Source: Roseomonas sp. (GTDB lineage Bacteria > Pseudomonadota > Alphaproteobacteria > Acetobacterales > Acetobacteraceae). Taken from it: 64,000 nucleotides of DNA. The DNA lies in contig JAPSLO010000015.1 of NCBI GenBank assembly GCA_031180725.1, positions 62,001 through 126,000 of the forward strand, in the 5' to 3' direction. The notes under the pieces were generated by a model. It searched no databases. It saw only the letters and a list, made by a program, of their open reading frames with translations, and had not been told where the DNA came from. Shown here piece after piece: positions 62,034 through 64,000 of the stretch (positions are counted from its first letter, which is position 1; every line of letters starts with the position of its first letter). The position numbers and the translations under genes were made by a program.

Positions 62034-63769
62034 CTTCCAACGCAACCCGCCGCATGACGGGCGGCCAGGCCCTGGCCGAGATGCTGAAGCTGCACGACTG
62101 TGGCCCGATGTTCGGCATGGGCGGTTTCCAGCTTCTGCCCTTCTACGAGGCCTGCCGGGCGCTCGGCGTGCAGCATATGCTGATCAATGACGAGCGCTGT
62201 GGTGCCTTCGCGGCGGATGCCTATGCCCGCGTCACCAACAAGCCCGGGCTGGTGGATGGCACGCTGGGGCCGGGGGCGACCAACCTGGCGACCGGCCTGG
62301 CGGAAGCCTTCAACGCCGGCATGCCGATGGTGGCGATCATCGGCGATGCCAACCGCCAGCATGCCTGGAAGAACATGACCCAGGAAGCGCGGCAATTCGA
62401 CGTGCTGCGCCCGCTGGTGAAGGAGGCGATCCGGGTCGAGGTTATCTCCCGCATTCCGGAGCATCTGCGCCGCGCCTTTGCGGTGGCGACCTCCGGCCGC
62501 CCGGGCCCGGTGCTGATCGCGGTGCCGGAAGACATCGCGCATGGCGAGCATGATTTCGACGCCAGCGACTTCTGGGTGGATCCCGGCACGCTGCGCGCCC
62601 AGGCGCGCCGCATGCGCCCGGATGCGGATGACCTCGCCAAGGCCGCCACCCTGCTGGCTAAGGCGGAACGCCCGCTGATCCTGGCCGGCGGCGGCGTGCA
62701 TATCAGCGAGGCGCAGGCGGCGCTGACCGAGTTCGCGGAGGCGCAGGGCATTCCGGTGGCGCACACCATGTCGGGCAAGGGCGCCATCGCCTGCACCCAT
62801 GCGCTGTCGGCCGGCGTCTTCGGCCGCTATTCGCGTATTGCCAACGACCTGATCGCCATGGCGGATTGCCTGCTGGTGGTGGGCTGCAAGCTGGGCGAGA
62901 TCGCGACGAAGCGCTTCACCCTGATGCCTTCCGGCGTGCCGCTGATCCATCTGGATGTGCTGCCGGAGGAGATCGGCCGCACCACCCGCACGGATATCGC
63001 GCTCGCCGGCGATGCCCGCGCCACCTTGCAGGAGCTGACGGCCGCCCTGGCCGACGGCGGCAAGCGCGCCGCCGCCCGTGCCGCCTGGTGCGCCGAGGTG
63101 CCGAAGCGCATGGCCACCTGGCGCGACGGCGCGCGCGAAAGGCTGGAGGCCACCGAAAGCCCCATCAATGTCGGCCGCTTGCTGGGCGAGCTGAACAAGG
63201 TGATGCCGGAGGATGCGGTGCTGGTCGCCGATGGCGGCTTCGCCGCGCATTGGGGCGCGCTGTTCTACGACACCAAGCGCGCCGGCCGCGGCTTCGTGGC
63301 GGATCGCGGCTTCGCGTCCATCGGCTATGGCGTGCCGGGCGGCATCGGCGCGCAGCTTGGCGTGGGGAAGAAGCGGCGCGTCGTCTCGCTGACCGGCGAT
63401 GGCGGCTTCAACATGTCCATGGGCGAGCTGGAGACGGCGAGGCGTGCCGGCGCGCCCTTCGTCTGCTGCATCTTCAACAATGCCGCCAGCGGCTATGTGA
63501 AGGCGTTGCAGCATGCGGTCTATGGGCCGGGCAACTATCAGTCCTCCGACCTGGCGGAGATGGACTATGCGGCGGTCGCGCGAGCGATGGGCTGCCACGG
63601 CATCCGCGTGACCGACCCTGAAAGGCTGGAAGGCGCGCTGCGGGAAGGGCTGGCGAATACCAGTTCGCCGACCATCCTGGATATCGTCGTGACGCGCGAT
63701 CCCGCCCGAATGCTGCCGGCGGCCGACAACCGGACGCTGAAGGTGCAGAAGGGCGACCGGCCGGTGTGA
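62030..63769 (+). CDS. ThDP-dependent decarboxylase/lyase, acetolactate synthase-like
   Basis: A 579-residue ThDP enzyme of the acetolactate synthase/2-hydroxyacyl-CoA lyase superfamily. The activating Glu is in MLINDERCGAFAADAYARVTNKPG, the middle FAD/nucleotide-type domain is ILAGGGVHISEAQAALTEFAEAQGIPVAHTMSGKGA, and the ThDP motif GDGGFNMSMGELETARRAGAPFVCCIFNNAASGY has the GDG...NN pattern. The text matches ordinary ALS only moderately, so a decarboxylase, sulfoacetaldehyde-type lyase or 2-hydroxyacid synthase is possible. Coupled to the repeat protein by ATGA, 74 nt before an acyl-CoA ligase. Confidence 0.9.
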   Translation: MTSNATRRMTGGQALAEMLKLHDCGPMFGMGGFQLLPFYEACRALGVQHMLINDERCGAFAADAYARVTNKPGLVDGTLGPGATNLATGLAEAFNAGMPMVAIIGDANRQHAWKNMTQEARQFDVLRPLVKEAIRVEVISRIPEHLRRAFAVATSGRPGPVLIAVPEDIAHGEHDFDASDFWVDPGTLRAQARRMRPDADDLAKAATLLAKAERPLILAGGGVHISEAQAALTEFAEAQGIPVAHTMSGKGAIACTHALSAGVFGRYSRIANDLIAMADCLLVVGCKLGEIATKRFTLMPSGVPLIHLDVLPEEIGRTTRTDIALAGDARATLQELTAALADGGKRAAARAAWCAEVPKRMATWRDGARERLEATESPINVGRLLGELNKVMPEDAVLVADGGFAAHWGALFYDTKRAGRGFVADRGFASIGYGVPGGIGAQLGVGKKRRVVSLTGDGGFNMSMGELETARRAGAPFVCCIFNNAASGYVKALQHAVYGPGNYQSSDLAEMDYAAVARAMGCHGIRVTDPERLEGALREGLANTSSPTILDIVVTRDPARMLPAADNRTLKVQKGDRPV

Positions 63770-63815
63770 CGGCCGCCCGACGCCGCTAGGCTGGAGATGG
63801 CGAAGGGCCGAGCTT

Positions 63816-63839
63816 ATCCTCCCCCGAAGAGGGGAGGAT
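63816..63839 (+). promoter_or_regulatory. Hairpin covering the ribosome site of the downstream ligase
   Basis: ATCCTCCCC (63816-63824) pairs perfectly with GGGGAGGAT (63831-63839) around a 6-nt loop. The right arm is the ribosome-binding site of the acyl-CoA ligase ATG at 63844. It may be a translational switch, or the terminator of the ThDP gene read by chance. Confidence 0.5.
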
Positions 63840-63843
63840 GAGC

Positions 63844-64000
63844 ATGGGGCCAGCCACAGCTTCCAACCTAGGCCGCCTGCTGACCCACACGGCGCGCCGG
63901 GTGCCGGATTCGCCGGCGCTGGTCTGGCGCGACCGGGTCTGGAGCTTCGCGGAGCTGGATGCCCGAGTGGATCGCCTGGCGGCCGCGCTGCGGCGGCTGG
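63844..64000 (+). CDS. Acyl-CoA synthetase (AMP-binding), 5' end only
   Basis: The window ends 157 nt into this gene. The 52 residues visible, MGPATASNLGRLLTHTARRVPDSPALVWRDRVWSFAELDARVDRLAAALRRL, are the normal N-terminus of AMP-forming acyl-CoA synthetases (long- or medium-chain type); the catalytic motifs lie outside the window. GGGGAGG at 63831-63837 is 6 nt before the ATG. Probably in the operon of the repeat protein and ThDP enzyme. Confidence 0.75.
   Translation, partial: MGPATASNLGRLLTHTARRVPDSPALVWRDRVWSFAELDARVDRLAAALRRL

Overview
The window is one stretch of very GC-rich chromosome whose codons nearly always end in G or C. Gene content and order (flhB, a CckA-type hybrid kinase, recA and alaS in a row, then many ABC and Bug solute-binding proteins and CoA-ester catabolic genes) point to an alphaproteobacterium, most likely a Roseomonas-like member of the Acetobacteraceae. 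The family assignment is inference; no rRNA or tRNA gene was seen.

Layout. 1-7.5 kb is the conserved core: flhB, a cckA-like kinase, recA, a DUF892 ferritin-like gene and alaS. 7.5-10.3 kb holds a degenerate BLUF protein translationally coupled to an MHYT-PAS-GGDEF-EAL protein. 10.6-12.2 kb holds a DmpA-type peptidase and a membrane protein ending in an HPD-containing J-like segment. 12.3-22.0 kb is a co-directional block: an IclR regulator with two tandem operator-like palindromes, two unrecognised proteins, a spermidine/putrescine-type ABC transporter, a peptide-type binding protein and an M19 dipeptidase homologue that lacks three of five metal ligands. 22-26 kb holds DUF599, an HxlR/GST divergent pair, icd and a 72-residue membrane protein.

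25.8-33.6 kb reads as a complete aerobic 2-aminobenzoate (anthranilate) CoA pathway: RidA, CoA ligase, acyl-CoA dehydrogenase, enoyl-CoA hydratase, MarR and SDR on the minus strand, divergent from a two-domain monooxygenase/Old-Yellow-Enzyme protein. A clear promoter and two matching palindromes sit between them. A formamidase-like hydrolase that could supply anthranilate follows.

34.5-39.6 kb holds a deoxyribosyltransferase, a ROK-like kinase, a DUF1194 protein and an ATP-grasp/alpha-E pair. 39.6-46.6 kb is a catabolic island: a dihydroxyphthalate-decarboxylase-like protein, a Bug protein, an orphan molybdenum hydroxylase large subunit, a decayed FAD-oxidase pseudogene, a creatininase-family enzyme and a Rieske oxygenase. 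46.7-50.1 kb carries an aldehyde dehydrogenase, a 2-hydroxyacid dehydrogenase and an SDR. 50.1-53.5 kb holds an 0.8 kb gene-poor stretch, rnk, and a MocR/DUF983 pair bracketed by 37-bp direct repeats. 53.5-57.8 kb is a sugar-type ABC operon. 58-64 kb holds a Bcr/CflA-type MFS pump, 2-oxoacid dehydrogenase E1 beta and alpha, and divergently a protein made of two repeats coupled to a ThDP enzyme and a cut-off acyl-CoA ligase.

Many gene pairs overlap by ATGA or TGATG, so operons are tightly coupled. The best candidates for undescribed biology are the 12.3-22.0 kb block and the 59.2-64.0 kb ThDP cluster.
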